The position numbers were made by a program, and so were the translations under genes. DNA of 64,000 nucleotides from Natronocalculus amylovorans (GTDB taxonomy: Archaea; Halobacteriota; Halobacteria; Halobacteriales; Haloferacaceae), in the NCBI RefSeq assembly GCF_023638035.1, contig NZ_JAKRVX010000002.1:434001-498000 (forward strand), read 5' to 3'. The notes under the pieces were generated by a model. That model ran no database searches and had not been told where the DNA came from. It worked only from the letters and a program-made list of their open reading frames with translations. Position 1 is the stretch's first letter; every line of letters starts with the position of its first letter. This document shows positions 16,744-25,852 of the stretch, one piece after another.

Positions 16744-17469
16744 TTAGTCAGCACCCAATGCTGACTCAACACCATCACTGTTCATTGTAAGCTCGATTTC
16801 GTTGAGGTCATCGAGCGCAGCGCGCCCGTTGACGGCAATTGCGACAAACGCGACTTTTGTAATGAAGTCAAGATAGACGACAACCATCATCTCAGTGTTG
16901 AGTGTCAACCAACCAAATCCAGCCGGGGAGAAAACCCAAACAACGGGATACAGAGTCCATAAAACAACGGTGATGTTTCGTAGTTTGAAAAACTGCATCG
17001 AGATACGATCAGAGCGGAACGACGTCTGCTGTGGAACGGTTTTCACGAGCAGGTACGCAAGTCCAAGATATGCAAGGCTTCCAACACCGAAGAGTGCCCA
17101 CGATAGAGTGCCAGTTGTCAACACCGCAGCAGCGCCAGAGGCGATCAGTATGATGTCAAGCGTAATCAGTGTCGCATACATTCGAACGCCTGCTTTACAC
17201 AACATCGCAAGATAGAGCACAAGCAGCGGCGTTGTCAGCAGCCAATCAATATACCGTGGTGCATAGAAGATGGCATCACCGGGGGCATCGAACGTCCCAA
17301 TATTGAGTGCCATCGCAGCATACGAAGCAGCTGCAATGCCAGTAATCGCCGCAAGAATTGCGTAATACGTTCGGTTGCGTGGGTTCTTAACCGCGAACCA
17401 GAGTGGTGGTATGGTTGCGATCGCTAATCCCACCGTTCCAATCCATGCCCATGTACTGATTGCAATCAT
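16744..17469 (-). CDS. sopII: sensory rhodopsin II (phoborhodopsin)
   Basis: 241 residues, seven membrane helices. Residue numbering coincides with Natronomonas SRII as I know it: Arg72, Asp75 (counter-ion) and Trp76 in P-R-Y-I-D-W; Thr79; Tyr86 at the site that is Asp96 in proton pumps, so no pumping is expected; Tyr174; Thr189 and Tyr199 of the transducer interface; Asp201, Thr204 and Schiff-base Lys205 in Y-L-D-F-I-T-K. These mark a blue-light sensory receptor that signals through its transducer. Its ATG overlaps the end of htrII by four bases (ATGA), so both come from one transcript with the transducer first. Confidence 0.95.
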   Translation of the reverse strand: MIAISTWAWIGTVGLAIATIPPLWFAVKNPRNRTYYAILAAITGIAAASYAAMALNIGTFDAPGDAIFYAPRYIDWLLTTPLLVLYLAMLCKAGVRMYATLITLDIILIASGAAAVLTTGTLSWALFGVGSLAYLGLAYLLVKTVPQQTSFRSDRISMQFFKLRNITVVLWTLYPVVWVFSPAGFGWLTLNTEMMVVVYLDFITKVAFVAIAVNGRAALDDLNEIELTMNSDGVESALGAD

Positions 17470-19124
17470 TGTGCACCTCCGAACGTGAAGCCACTTTGCC
17501 GCTCCTTCGTGGTCCCACCATCAGTTTGTGTGGCTGTAAACTGGCTTGCAGTGACTGCCTCCATCGCGTCGTTCATTTGTGTGGATTCGACCATTCCACC
17601 ATGATCAACATCGAACTGATCAAGGACCGTTCGGAGACTCTCTGCTTGTGAGGAAAGCTCTGTTGCGGCAGCCTCAACAGCAGCAAGCGTGTTCTGTTGT
17701 TGGTCTGCAACCTTGGTAACACCATCTGCTGCAGTTGTTGTCTGCTCGGAGATTGATGCAACCTCATCAATCATTTCAACAACGGTTGTTGCCGATCGGG
17801 CTTGATCTTCGGTTGTATGATTAATCTCTTGGACACTACTATCGATTTCGTCAACATACTCGATGACGTTATTTAGCTCTGCGATCGCCCCTTCGACAGT
17901 ATTAACTCCTGCTGAGATCCGCTCTGAGGTGTCATCCATACCATCAACTGCCGTTTCGGTTCGGCTCTGGACGCGTTCAATTCGGCCTTCGATCTCCCCG
18001 GCTGCATCTTTCGTCTCCTCGGCAAGGGATTTGACTTCCTCCGCAACGACTGCGAACCCCGCACCTTCCGCACCAGCACGTGCGGCTTCGATCGAGGCAT
18101 TGAGCGCAAGCAAGTTCGTCTGCTCTGCAATCTCTCCAATGACATCGACAATCTCACCAATTTCGGCCATCTCATCATCCAATGACTCAATATCATCCAT
18201 GGTGGTTGCCGTTTGTGACTCGATCGCATCCATCTGTGAGATGGCTTCCTCTGCGGCTTGTTGTCCGTCAGTACCGGCTTCTGTTGCTCGTTTGGTTGTG
18301 TCTGCAACCGTTTCAACCGTTGCTGCCACCTCTTCGGCACCAGCAGAAAGGGTACTCATCTCATTTGAGACATCACGAAGGTTCTTGCTCTGTTTGTGTG
18401 CCCCCTCCGAGATTTCAGAAACCGAATCTGTAACCCCATTACTTGCTGTTTGAAGCTCCTCTGCACGTTCATCGACGCCATCTGAAGCTTCACTCACGTT
18501 CCCAGCAAACTGCTTGACATCACCGACAGTTTGTTCAAGCTCATCCAGCATTTCGTTGAATGAGTGGCCGACATTGGCCATAGCTTCATTCGCATCATCA
18601 ACGGACGCCCGTTGTGTGAGATCCCCGGCAGAGACGGCTTGCATAACGGATTCATACTGTTCTGCTGTTTGTTCGAGTTGCTGTGCGCGTTGCTCAATTT
18701 GTGTTTGTACCTGTTGTGCATCACGTCGTGCTGACTCGGACTCTTCGATCTGTTCTCGAAGGGATGTCCGCATCGTATCAAGTGATGCAACCAACTGTCC
18801 GACTTCATCAGTTCGATCGGAGTCAACAGTTACCGAAAGATCACCTGCGGCCATCTGATCGGCCGTATTCGAAAGCTGTCGAAGCGAAATAATCGTATTG
18901 CTCCCCACAGTGACGCCCAACAGCGCTAAACTAATTACTGCAACAAGAATTAGTCCCAGAATGCTTGAGGCGATACCTGCATCCGTTTCTCCAATCTCAG
19001 TGATTACTTGTATGTAAACCAATGCACCGGACCCAACAATCAATAAAAGAATCCCAATAAGCGACAATGAAAGCTTAATCGCATAGCTTCCACGTATTGT
19101 GGACTTCCACCCTGTATCAGACAT
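17466..19124 (-). CDS. htrII: sensory rhodopsin II transducer (HtrII, methyl-accepting)
   Basis: 552 residues from the ATG at 19124; an upstream in-frame start would add 15 residues lacking family features. Two membrane helices (about 14-38 and 49-72) are joined by a very short outer loop, so it has no ligand-binding domain, as expected for a rhodopsin-coupled transducer. Glu43 sits where Natronomonas HtrII has a receptor-contact Glu. HAMP regions (about 73-125 and 150-205) lead to a long coiled coil with the signalling hairpin A-E-Q-T-N-L-L-A-L-N-A-S-I-E-A-A-R-A near 325-345, which contacts CheA/CheW. Glu/Gln pairs suitable for methylation flank it. First gene of the htrII-sopII operon. Confidence 0.95.
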   Translation of the reverse strand: MSDTGWKSTIRGSYAIKLSLSLIGILLLIVGSGALVYIQVITEIGETDAGIASSILGLILVAVISLALLGVTVGSNTIISLRQLSNTADQMAAGDLSVTVDSDRTDEVGQLVASLDTMRTSLREQIEESESARRDAQQVQTQIEQRAQQLEQTAEQYESVMQAVSAGDLTQRASVDDANEAMANVGHSFNEMLDELEQTVGDVKQFAGNVSEASDGVDERAEELQTASNGVTDSVSEISEGAHKQSKNLRDVSNEMSTLSAGAEEVAATVETVADTTKRATEAGTDGQQAAEEAISQMDAIESQTATTMDDIESLDDEMAEIGEIVDVIGEIAEQTNLLALNASIEAARAGAEGAGFAVVAEEVKSLAEETKDAAGEIEGRIERVQSRTETAVDGMDDTSERISAGVNTVEGAIAELNNVIEYVDEIDSSVQEINHTTEDQARSATTVVEMIDEVASISEQTTTAADGVTKVADQQQNTLAAVEAAATELSSQAESLRTVLDQFDVDHGGMVESTQMNDAMEAVTASQFTATQTDGGTTKERQSGFTFGGAQ

Positions 19125-19203
19125 ATGTGTCTGTAGGTAAATTCTCAATTCCTCCTGATAAAACTGCAACTCAAATTATCTATTTTGAGAGCGTGGTGTC
19201 CAT

Positions 19204-19965
19204 TTACAATCCAGTTGGGTGTGAAATATATTCTGTTGTTAGCCCCCATTGGGAGGCAAGCGCTTGTACCGATCGAACGCCAAACGTCTCTGTTGCATAG
19301 TGACCAGCCAAAAAGACAGAGACTCCAGCCTCGCGCGCTTCGTGGTAGACTTTTTGTTTTCCCTCACCGGTGATCAACGCATCAACGCCAGTGTTGCTTG
19401 CTTCTGCAAACCAGTCAGTGCCGCTTCCGGTGACAATCGCCACATCGGTTAGTTCATCTGGGCCAAAAGCAAGCACGTGTGTCGGTTTCGATCGTTCAAA
19501 CGCATCAAGTGTTGTAGCGATTGCATCTGGTGACTGTGGCGTTCCAAACACACCTTTCTGTCCGATATGTTCGGGGCCAAGCGCGCCGAATGGCTCCCGG
19601 TCAACAAGCGAGAGCGCATCTGCGATTCCAGCGGCGTTACCAATTTCTTGGTGTCCATCCAGCGGTAGGTGAGAGACATATAGTGCAATATCATTACGAA
19701 TAAGCTGCTCGACCAGGTTGTACTCTCGGCCAGTTACTCGTTCGATACCACCCCACGAGATTCCATGGTGTGTCACAAGGACATCTGCGTCTACTTCGAT
19801 TGCAGCCTCGATTGTCGCGGTTGCAGCATCAACCGCAAACGCGACTGTTTCGATCGACCGATCCGGTGGTCCAACTTGCAGGCCATTTGCACTGGCATCA
19901 ATGTCAGCGTATGCATCTGTACGGAGCGTTGAGTCCAACCGATCAACAAAGTCAACAAGCTGCAT
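19204..19965 (-). CDS. NIF3-like dinuclear metal protein
   Basis: 253 residues from the ATG at 19965 (M-Q-L-V-D-F-V-D-R-L-D); the longer open frame upstream lacks family sequence. NIF3 metal ligands are visible: L-V-T-H-H-G near residues 64-69, S-H-L-P-L-D near 96-101, and G-E-G-K with G-H-Y-A-T-E near the C-terminus. Members bind two metal ions and form toroid hexamers; the related bacterial enzyme has been called GTP cyclohydrolase I type 2, but the role is unsettled. Confidence 0.92.
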   Translation of the reverse strand: MQLVDFVDRLDSTLRTDAYADIDASANGLQVGPPDRSIETVAFAVDAATATIEAAIEVDADVLVTHHGISWGGIERVTGREYNLVEQLIRNDIALYVSHLPLDGHQEIGNAAGIADALSLVDREPFGALGPEHIGQKGVFGTPQSPDAIATTLDAFERSKPTHVLAFGPDELTDVAIVTGSGTDWFAEASNTGVDALITGEGKQKVYHEAREAGVSVFLAGHYATETFGVRSVQALASQWGLTTEYISHPTGL

Positions 19966-20096
19966 ACACGATAGCACAACGGCGAGCCGTTTGTATGTGC
20001 CGAGAAGCGAATTGTGCGTTAAATAGTGCGGCTGCTCAGCAGAGAAATGCGCAAACACGTGGTTTGGGTTTGCGATCGATTGAAAATGTGCGTTAC

Positions 20097-20468
20097 TTAT
20101 TCGAGTTTGACAGCGCTAACCTGTCCAGTCTGTCCTGGTCGGGAGGTGACGCGCGCTTCACCCTCAGAGGTGCTGATAACAGCTCCCTTCGTGATGATGT
20201 TCCGTCGCACGTAGTTAACGTTCGATGGGTTCTCTTTGACGCCTTCAATCTCTGCTGAAACAGTGCTTTCGCCGTCTGAAACGTTTGCAACGTTTGTCGA
20301 GAGCGCACGGAACTTCTTCTCGCTTCCGCGCGAATCAATAACCTGCAGGCGTGGTTCGCCAACGGTCGTCTCGGATGGTTCGCGACCGAGTTGGTAGCGT
20401 TTCTTTTTTCGGAATGGCTTGAGTCGACCGCCAGTTCGCTTTCGGGTAGAGCGTCCCTGATCTTTCAT
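20097..20468 (-). CDS. rps8e: ribosomal protein S8e
   Basis: 123 residues, the usual archaeal length. The N-terminus is basic (G-R-S-T-R-K-R-T-G-G-R-L, then K-K-K-R) and the body has N-P-S-N-V-N-Y-V-R-R-N-I-I-T-K-G-A-V-I near residues 80-98, both typical of eS8 in the archaeal small subunit. The high basic content in the first 30 residues contrasts with acidic neighbours, as expected for an rRNA-binding protein. It is monocistronic and divergent from the DUF2240 gene. Confidence 0.97.
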   Translation of the reverse strand: MKDQGRSTRKRTGGRLKPFRKKKRYQLGREPSETTVGEPRLQVIDSRGSEKKFRALSTNVANVSDGESTVSAEIEGVKENPSNVNYVRRNIITKGAVISTSEGEARVTSRPGQTGQVSAVKLE

Positions 20469-20601
20469 ACCGGAGAAAACAGCCAGGAGATACTTGAATC
20501 GCTCGGAACGCGTCGCTGTGTATGTTAGTCAGTGGCGCTCGATCAACCAGTTGATGTATGAGTCGCAACCTTTTCCGTCCGCTCACCCATTCACCCATAC
20601 C

Positions 20602-21051
20602 ATGAGCCTGGATGTTGCCGTTGCCGTACCGTTTCGGCAAAAAGGCAAGCGAGCACTTGGTGAGGGCGAGATTGTCGTAGCGCTGTCGCTCGATCGCGAT
20701 TGGTTTTCGCCTGATCAGGCGAAACGACTTGTAGATGTGGCGCTTGGCCGCGGTTTGCTTGAGTCAGTTGACGGGGAGCTACGACCGACATTTGATCCCG
20801 ACGATGTAGTTATCCCAGAAGACTTCAGTCCAGATGAGTCAATTCTTCGAGAGCAATCGACATTTGAGAAGGCACTCGATTCGCTTGTTGCAGATGGGAT
20901 TCAAAAACAGGATGCTGTTGCGAAGGCAAACACAGTTCAACAGGAGCTTGGCGTAACGATCGAAACTGCAGCGGTGATTGTTGCCCGACGCCGCGGAGTT
21001 AATGTGGACGAGCTTGCAACAACGGTCGTACACGAACTCGAAGAAGCCTAA
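20602..21051 (+). CDS. DUF2240 family protein
   Basis: 149 residues from the ATG at 20602; upstream in-frame codons look non-coding. It opens M-S-L-D-V-A-V-A-V-P-F-R-Q-K-G, with an S-x-D-R-D-W-F-S-P segment near residue 31 and a winged-helix-like pattern, ending in helices rich in Ala/Glu. DUF2240 is an archaeal family without known function, possibly nucleic-acid binding. It is 23 bases before the next forward gene, so the two probably share a transcript. Confidence 0.8.
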   Translation: MSLDVAVAVPFRQKGKRALGEGEIVVALSLDRDWFSPDQAKRLVDVALGRGLLESVDGELRPTFDPDDVVIPEDFSPDESILREQSTFEKALDSLVADGIQKQDAVAKANTVQQELGVTIETAAVIVARRRGVNVDELATTVVHELEEA

Positions 21052-21074
21052 CCATCCGACACAAAAACTAACGC

Positions 21075-21485
21075 ATGGTCATTGATCGACTCACCGACGG
21101 TAAACGGATCGCACAGATACTTTCTTCGGAGATTACCGGCGATAAAAAAGCGCTCCAAACGCTCTCTGTAGCTGATGCTAACCCGGATATTGAACCAACA
21201 GCAGACGGTGCGCTTGCCTACCGTGCAACACTCGATGCGGACACAACGGACACAGCCATACACGTTGCAGATGTCTTTGTCCAGGCCGATCGCGTTCGTG
21301 TCGAGTTTCGCGTTGTACCAGACGTTGCTGCAGCAGCAGGCGCGCGCGCAAATCTTCGTGTTCGTCCAAAGGCTGTGTCACCACCACGGACGATCGTGTT
21401 TGTTGAAGATGGTGCACAGGTTAAATGGTGTATGCCAGTATTTGAGGCAGTGGTTGACGCAGTATCAGCAGAAGATGTCGAGTAG
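21075..21485 (+). CDS. conserved haloarchaeal protein of unknown function
   Basis: 136 residues, alternating strands and helices, no membrane segment. It begins M-V-I-D-R-L-T-D-G-K-R-I-A-Q-I-L-S-S-E-I and has a beta-rich middle (V-R-V-E-F-R-V-V-P). No motif of known function. It abuts the HAD gene with no base between the two convergent stop codons. Confidence 0.75.
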   Translation: MVIDRLTDGKRIAQILSSEITGDKKALQTLSVADANPDIEPTADGALAYRATLDADTTDTAIHVADVFVQADRVRVEFRVVPDVAAAAGARANLRVRPKAVSPPRTIVFVEDGAQVKWCMPVFEAVVDAVSAEDVE

Positions 21486-22151
21486 CTATACCAACGATTC
21501 GAGCAGTGCTGGAAGTTCGAGCACCAGTTTGTTTCGATCGATGTGTGCATCTGCCCGTGGATCCGGCTCAGGTCCACCTGAAAAAAGAACTTGTACAGCG
21601 ATCATCCCAGCATTTGTTGCTCCCCCAATATCGTCGCGTGGCGTATCTCCAATATAGACGGTTTCTTCCGGGGTTGTCCCTAGTTCCGAAAGCAGCGCAG
21701 AGAAGGCATCCGGGTGTGGTTTTCCAGCTGGTAGTTCGCCAGTGACGAGTGCAACTGGAAAGAGTGTGTTCCACTGTAAACGATCGATTTTCTCACGTTG
21801 TGCCTTGATTGGCCCGTTCGTAAGCAGTCCAACCTGATATGTCTCTTTGAGTTCCTCAATAAGTTTCTCTGCGCCTGGTATCGGATTGAGCGCTTCTGTC
21901 ACTGCTTGTCGATACGCTGCAGTGAGCGTTGCTGGGTTGGTCTCTGTCTCATCGTATTGTGCGAGTACATCTTTAAAAATCGGCTCACGGGTCTCTTCGG
22001 TGAGGTTGTTCCGATGGGCCGTTAGGTACTCCTGCCGTGTGATTGGAGGTGCATTGGTTGCCGATACAGCCTCTTTCAACAGCGTTTCTCTGTCACGTTT
22101 CGGCACCGCAAGTGTCTCGTCGAGATCAAACGCGACCCCTCTAATTGCCAT
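21486..22151 (-). CDS. HAD-superfamily hydrolase
   Basis: 221 residues from the ATG at 22151, directly at the first HAD strand. Motifs: F-D-L-D-E-T at residues 8-13 (nucleophile Asp9, Asp11), L-L-T-N-G near 110-114, K-P-H-P-D near 151-155 and Y-I-G-D-T-P-R-D-D near 169-177. A helical cap lies between motifs one and two. Family members hydrolyse small organic phosphates; the substrate is unknown. Confidence 0.9.
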   Translation of the reverse strand: MAIRGVAFDLDETLAVPKRDRETLLKEAVSATNAPPITRQEYLTAHRNNLTEETREPIFKDVLAQYDETETNPATLTAAYRQAVTEALNPIPGAEKLIEELKETYQVGLLTNGPIKAQREKIDRLQWNTLFPVALVTGELPAGKPHPDAFSALLSELGTTPEETVYIGDTPRDDIGGATNAGMIAVQVLFSGGPEPDPRADAHIDRNKLVLELPALLESLV

Positions 22152-22244
22152 TATGTGCCGGTAGGACGCCAACCATCATGAGGATGCCGGCTCATTTTCA
22201 GGATATCGATCGCTTTTTTGCTCGTTCACACTACCTCTGTTGAT

Positions 22245-23501
22245 GTGACACTCGATCCCATTCACGTCGAAACAATCGCTAAATTGGCAAGCCAAATTGC
22301 GGAGGAAACCGATGATAGCGAACAGACTGAGCTTGCACAGACAGTGTGGGATGAGTGGCTAGATCCGCTTGTTGTTGGTGGAAAACGAGTTATCGAGCCA
22401 CTTGAGCCACAAGAGCTACACCGGGTCTCAATTGACGATATTGCGCTGTGTGAGCGGCCTTATAGGGTCACGCACGGGCTGGACTCTGGTACCCTCAACC
22501 CAACAACGTTCAAAAACGGACTTGTACTGGATGTTGCACATGCAGCAATGGCATCACATCCATCGACACTTACACTGCATCGAAAACGGACCGTCATCGC
22601 AACAGTCCACACAAACAACACCACAAGCAACTACGACGAGGAATGGTCGATATATGATGACGGACATAGCCGTCGGAAGGTGTGGCGTGCACCGAAGATT
22701 CGCCGGTTCCAAGAAGGAATCGTCCACGCGCTCTCGTTATATCTTGCAGAGAGCGAGCATGCACTGTCACATGAAGAGGAAGTATCGGAGTTGCTATTTC
22801 TTGATGGCCCACTGTATCCAAAAGAGCTGTTGTCATGGAACGACCGAGATGCAGAGCTTGCAACCCTTGCACGGGAGACAAAGCCGAAATCTGTGCTCTC
22901 GAACTATATACGACTAACAGAGCGATTCATTGAGAGCGACCGGACAATCGCAGGCTTCGTTAAAAATCCAAGCGCTCGGACGATCGTTCAAGGCCTATCA
23001 AAGAACGAGACCACGGTCCCATGGGGCGATGACACGGCATTTTTTACCCGGCTGCTTGAGCAATCACCGAAGAAACAGGCACACATCCACGATCGTCGGA
23101 AAGACTCGCTCACATTCACGACGTGGCTACTGTCACGTGGCGGTCCTGACCGAACTGTCTCTGCGTATGGAGATGCACTCGGAGTAGAGCGAAAATATCC
23201 ATTAGACGCGTATACGGTGACGTTCTTTGTAATATATGATCCACGATCGGATCTGCTGTATAAAATTGAGGCTCCGTATGCAGTTACGAAAGATGAAGAC
23301 AGACGAGAGGCGTTAACCAGACAGGTCTTGAGTGAAGTTGCAGCACAAAAGGGTCCACCAACACCGGTTTCGAAGGCGGATGAGCTTGCACGAATCCGTG
23401 CAGGCGAGAAGCAGTCGCTTAAACGACGGTTTGAGAGCGAACTGAAAACTGCAGTACGATCATCATATGATGCCGAACGATGGGATGACATGGAACACTA
23501 A
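22245..23501 (+). CDS. nurA: NurA-type DNA end-processing nuclease
   Basis: About 418 residues from a GTG at 22245, the likely start; a TTG at 22218 would add nine residues. NurA is a 5'-3' exonuclease that works with the HerA helicase, and with Mre11-Rad50, in DNA end resection. The first acidic motif G-L-D-S-G-T lies near residue 81 and a second L-D-G-P-L-Y near 187, matching the RNase H-like NurA fold that binds manganese. The partner HerA gene lies downstream on the same strand, separated by one opposite-strand gene. Confidence 0.88.
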   Translation: MTLDPIHVETIAKLASQIAEETDDSEQTELAQTVWDEWLDPLVVGGKRVIEPLEPQELHRVSIDDIALCERPYRVTHGLDSGTLNPTTFKNGLVLDVAHAAMASHPSTLTLHRKRTVIATVHTNNTTSNYDEEWSIYDDGHSRRKVWRAPKIRRFQEGIVHALSLYLAESEHALSHEEEVSELLFLDGPLYPKELLSWNDRDAELATLARETKPKSVLSNYIRLTERFIESDRTIAGFVKNPSARTIVQGLSKNETTVPWGDDTAFFTRLLEQSPKKQAHIHDRRKDSLTFTTWLLSRGGPDRTVSAYGDALGVERKYPLDAYTVTFFVIYDPRSDLLYKIEAPYAVTKDEDRREALTRQVLSEVAAQKGPPTPVSKADELARIRAGEKQSLKRRFESELKTAVRSSYDAERWDDMEH

Positions 23502-23508
23502 CGGAGGC

Positions 23509-23844
23509 TTAGGCAGGCCCGGGGTTTGCAATCTCAACGGTGACTGATTCGGAGTTGACACCGATTCGGGCAAACTGTGTTTTAAGATGGTCTTCGGCCG
23601 CTTCAATTGCTTGCGATCGTGTTTCAAACCCGCGTGGCATTGGTGTCTCGAATGCAACTCTAATCTTCTCGCCGTCAATCTTGATTGGAGAGCCACCGCT
23701 TTCGACCTGATAGAACGAATCACAGACCCACACATATGGTGCATCCTCGTCGGGTGCACCTTTGTATGCTGGCGGCTCTTCGCCACGCTCAAATATTGTC
23801 CCGGTGAGATTGGTCCCGCCGCCATGACCACTTACTAACAACAT
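23509..23844 (-). CDS. conserved haloarchaeal protein of unknown function
   Basis: 111 residues from the ATG at 23844 (a GTG three codons earlier is possible). It begins M-L-L-V-S-G-H-G-G-G-T-N-L-T-G and has a C-terminal alpha/beta segment ending in A-N-P-G-P-A. No motif of known function. Its place between nurA and herA on the opposite strand is the notable point: it interrupts what is often a tight gene pair. Confidence 0.7.
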   Translation of the reverse strand: MLLVSGHGGGTNLTGTIFERGEEPPAYKGAPDEDAPYVWVCDSFYQVESGGSPIKIDGEKIRVAFETPMPRGFETRSQAIEAAEDHLKTQFARIGVNSESVTVEIANPGPA

Positions 23845-24022
23845 GACCACCACTATGCCCTCTAAACGTAAATACCGTGTCCACCATTGAGTGATATGTT
23901 AAAATGTTCAATGAGATCGCCAAAGATGCGTGATATTTTACAAATTAAGATCGAATAGCTAGTCGACCACAACAGAGATCGTGAGGGAAAAGGCGTTTAT
24001 CTTTCGCTACAGACACTCATGC

Positions 24023-25849
24023 ATGACACTTGAGGATTTCACCGAGTTTAGTGCCGAATCAAACGGCGACTCAGATGATGGAGGGGCAGCTGGGACGGAG
24101 TCTACATCCAATACAGAGCGGGCATCGGGTGAGCAGGAGGCGGATCGATTTGAGTCCGTCTCAGTGTCACCGACCGGGACAGACAACGGACTCGGCACGC
24201 TGTCGGTCAGAGACGGGTTACGAGTTGCAACGGATACCCAAGAAACCGAACTCCGAGCCTTCATTACAGCAGAGAACCGTGAATCAGTCCGAATTGGAAA
24301 GTATATCATTATTCCATATCCGGATGCGGAGTCGCTGTTTTGTCGAATTACCTCGCTTGAATATGCCCAAGAGTATCACTCCGACGATGCGACCGAGATT
24401 CACGCGCGGCGATCGATGCGACAAAACGAGTTCCATGAGCGCGATTACAAATTTATGGCTTCGTTGGAGCCAATTGCAGTGCTCTACACGGATAATGGAA
24501 CACTTAAACGACGCATGACTGACCGAGTCCCAAAACCAGGTGCAACCGCAAAACAGGCGCGCGACAGCACAGAGATCAAAACGGGTTTGAAAATTCCAGC
24601 GGAAGGAATCTTTCTCGGACATCTCTCAGTCGGTGGTGAAAAGGTACGCACCGCAGCCTCGCCGCCGACGATCGACTACCGAATTAAAGACGACTACGGA
24701 TCCGGTGATCCGCTTGTGTTCCGCCATAGCCTCATTGCAGGGGGAACAGGGTCAGGAAAAACACATGCATCAAAAAATGTACTTAGACAGTATCTCTCCG
24801 AAGACTGCCAGTATCCGATGGCAGACGGACGGACTGTCTCACCAGCAGTTGTTCTGTTTGACCCACAGGATGAGTACGCACAGATGCACGATGATAACCC
24901 CGAGATGACACCGTCATTTGCCCGGAAACTCGATCGCGAGAACATTGCATACGGAGGCCACTCCGATACGATCGCACTTGTTCCAAAAGAAGACGGGGTC
25001 ACGTACGGCGGAGGCGGTCATAATGCCGACCAAAAGGCGTTCACCATCCCGTTTTCAATGGTACGTGATCAGCCGTGGCTTGTTGCCGGAAGTAGTCTCA
25101 ACGAGAACCAATATCCTGCGCTTTTGACGCTGCTTAGTCGATTCTTCCGCAACTATGGCGAGAGTGGAACATACAAACAGTTCCTTGCGTTTCTCGACGA
25201 TCCGGCACTGAAAGCGGAACTGGATGAGTCTGGACGGGTTCATGAGGCAACATTCGATGCAGTAAAGCGTCGGGTACGTGGGATTCCGACCGGGATATTT
25301 GATCAAGCAGCAACCCCAATCACAGATCTTGATCAAAAATTAGTCCGGCCAGGTGGGTTGACAGTCATTCCCACCTACCACCTGAGTACAAGTCGTGCAA
25401 AAGAGCTGTTCGTCCTTGCGGTCTCTTCATACCTGATCGACGACAAGCTCTCAAATGCACCGGAGAGCGATCGTATTAAACAGACACCGGTCGTTCTCGG
25501 GATGGATGAGGCACATAATTTCCTTGCAGACGCAGACACTGTTCAAGCACAGAAAGTAATTACAAAGTTTACAGAGGCCGCAAAACAAGGCCGAAAAGAG
25601 CGGCTTGGGCTATTTTTGATAACACAGGATCCGCAGGATATTGCTGAGCCAGTATTTAAACAGATCAATACAAAGCTGGTATTAAATCTCGGTGACGAGG
25701 ATGCAATAAAAAGCGTCAACATCCCGACGACGCTCCAACAAAAAGTACCATATATGGAGAAAGGACAGATGGTGATCTATTCGCCTGATAATTCCGAGCC
25801 TGTTGAATTAATTGGGCTCTCGACCTGCCTCACACGACACGGTAGATAG
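24023..25849 (+). CDS. herA: HerA-type DNA translocase/helicase
   Basis: 608 residues from the ATG at 24023; the frame extends up to a GTG at 23981 but the M-T-L-E-D-F start gives the better N-terminus. A Ser/Glu/Asp-rich segment (about 10-50) precedes a HAS-barrel-like domain. The FtsK/HerA ATPase core has the P-loop A-G-G-T-G-S-G-K-T-H near 238-247 and Walker B V-L-G-M-D-E-A-H-N near 490-498, followed by a Q-D-P-Q-D sensor region near 535. It forms hexameric rings that act with NurA in DNA end resection. The stop codon abuts a broken TnpB copy in the same frame. Confidence 0.9.
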   Translation: MTLEDFTEFSAESNGDSDDGGAAGTESTSNTERASGEQEADRFESVSVSPTGTDNGLGTLSVRDGLRVATDTQETELRAFITAENRESVRIGKYIIIPYPDAESLFCRITSLEYAQEYHSDDATEIHARRSMRQNEFHERDYKFMASLEPIAVLYTDNGTLKRRMTDRVPKPGATAKQARDSTEIKTGLKIPAEGIFLGHLSVGGEKVRTAASPPTIDYRIKDDYGSGDPLVFRHSLIAGGTGSGKTHASKNVLRQYLSEDCQYPMADGRTVSPAVVLFDPQDEYAQMHDDNPEMTPSFARKLDRENIAYGGHSDTIALVPKEDGVTYGGGGHNADQKAFTIPFSMVRDQPWLVAGSSLNENQYPALLTLLSRFFRNYGESGTYKQFLAFLDDPALKAELDESGRVHEATFDAVKRRVRGIPTGIFDQAATPITDLDQKLVRPGGLTVIPTYHLSTSRAKELFVLAVSSYLIDDKLSNAPESDRIKQTPVVLGMDEAHNFLADADTVQAQKVITKFTEAAKQGRKERLGLFLITQDPQDIAEPVFKQINTKLVLNLGDEDAIKSVNIPTTLQQKVPYMEKGQMVIYSPDNSEPVELIGLSTCLTRHGR

Positions 25850-25852
25850 TGA

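Noticed and set aside
17863-18453. 196-residue forward frame opposite htrII
   Set aside because: Low-complexity Ser/Thr-rich shadow of the coiled-coil transducer sequence.
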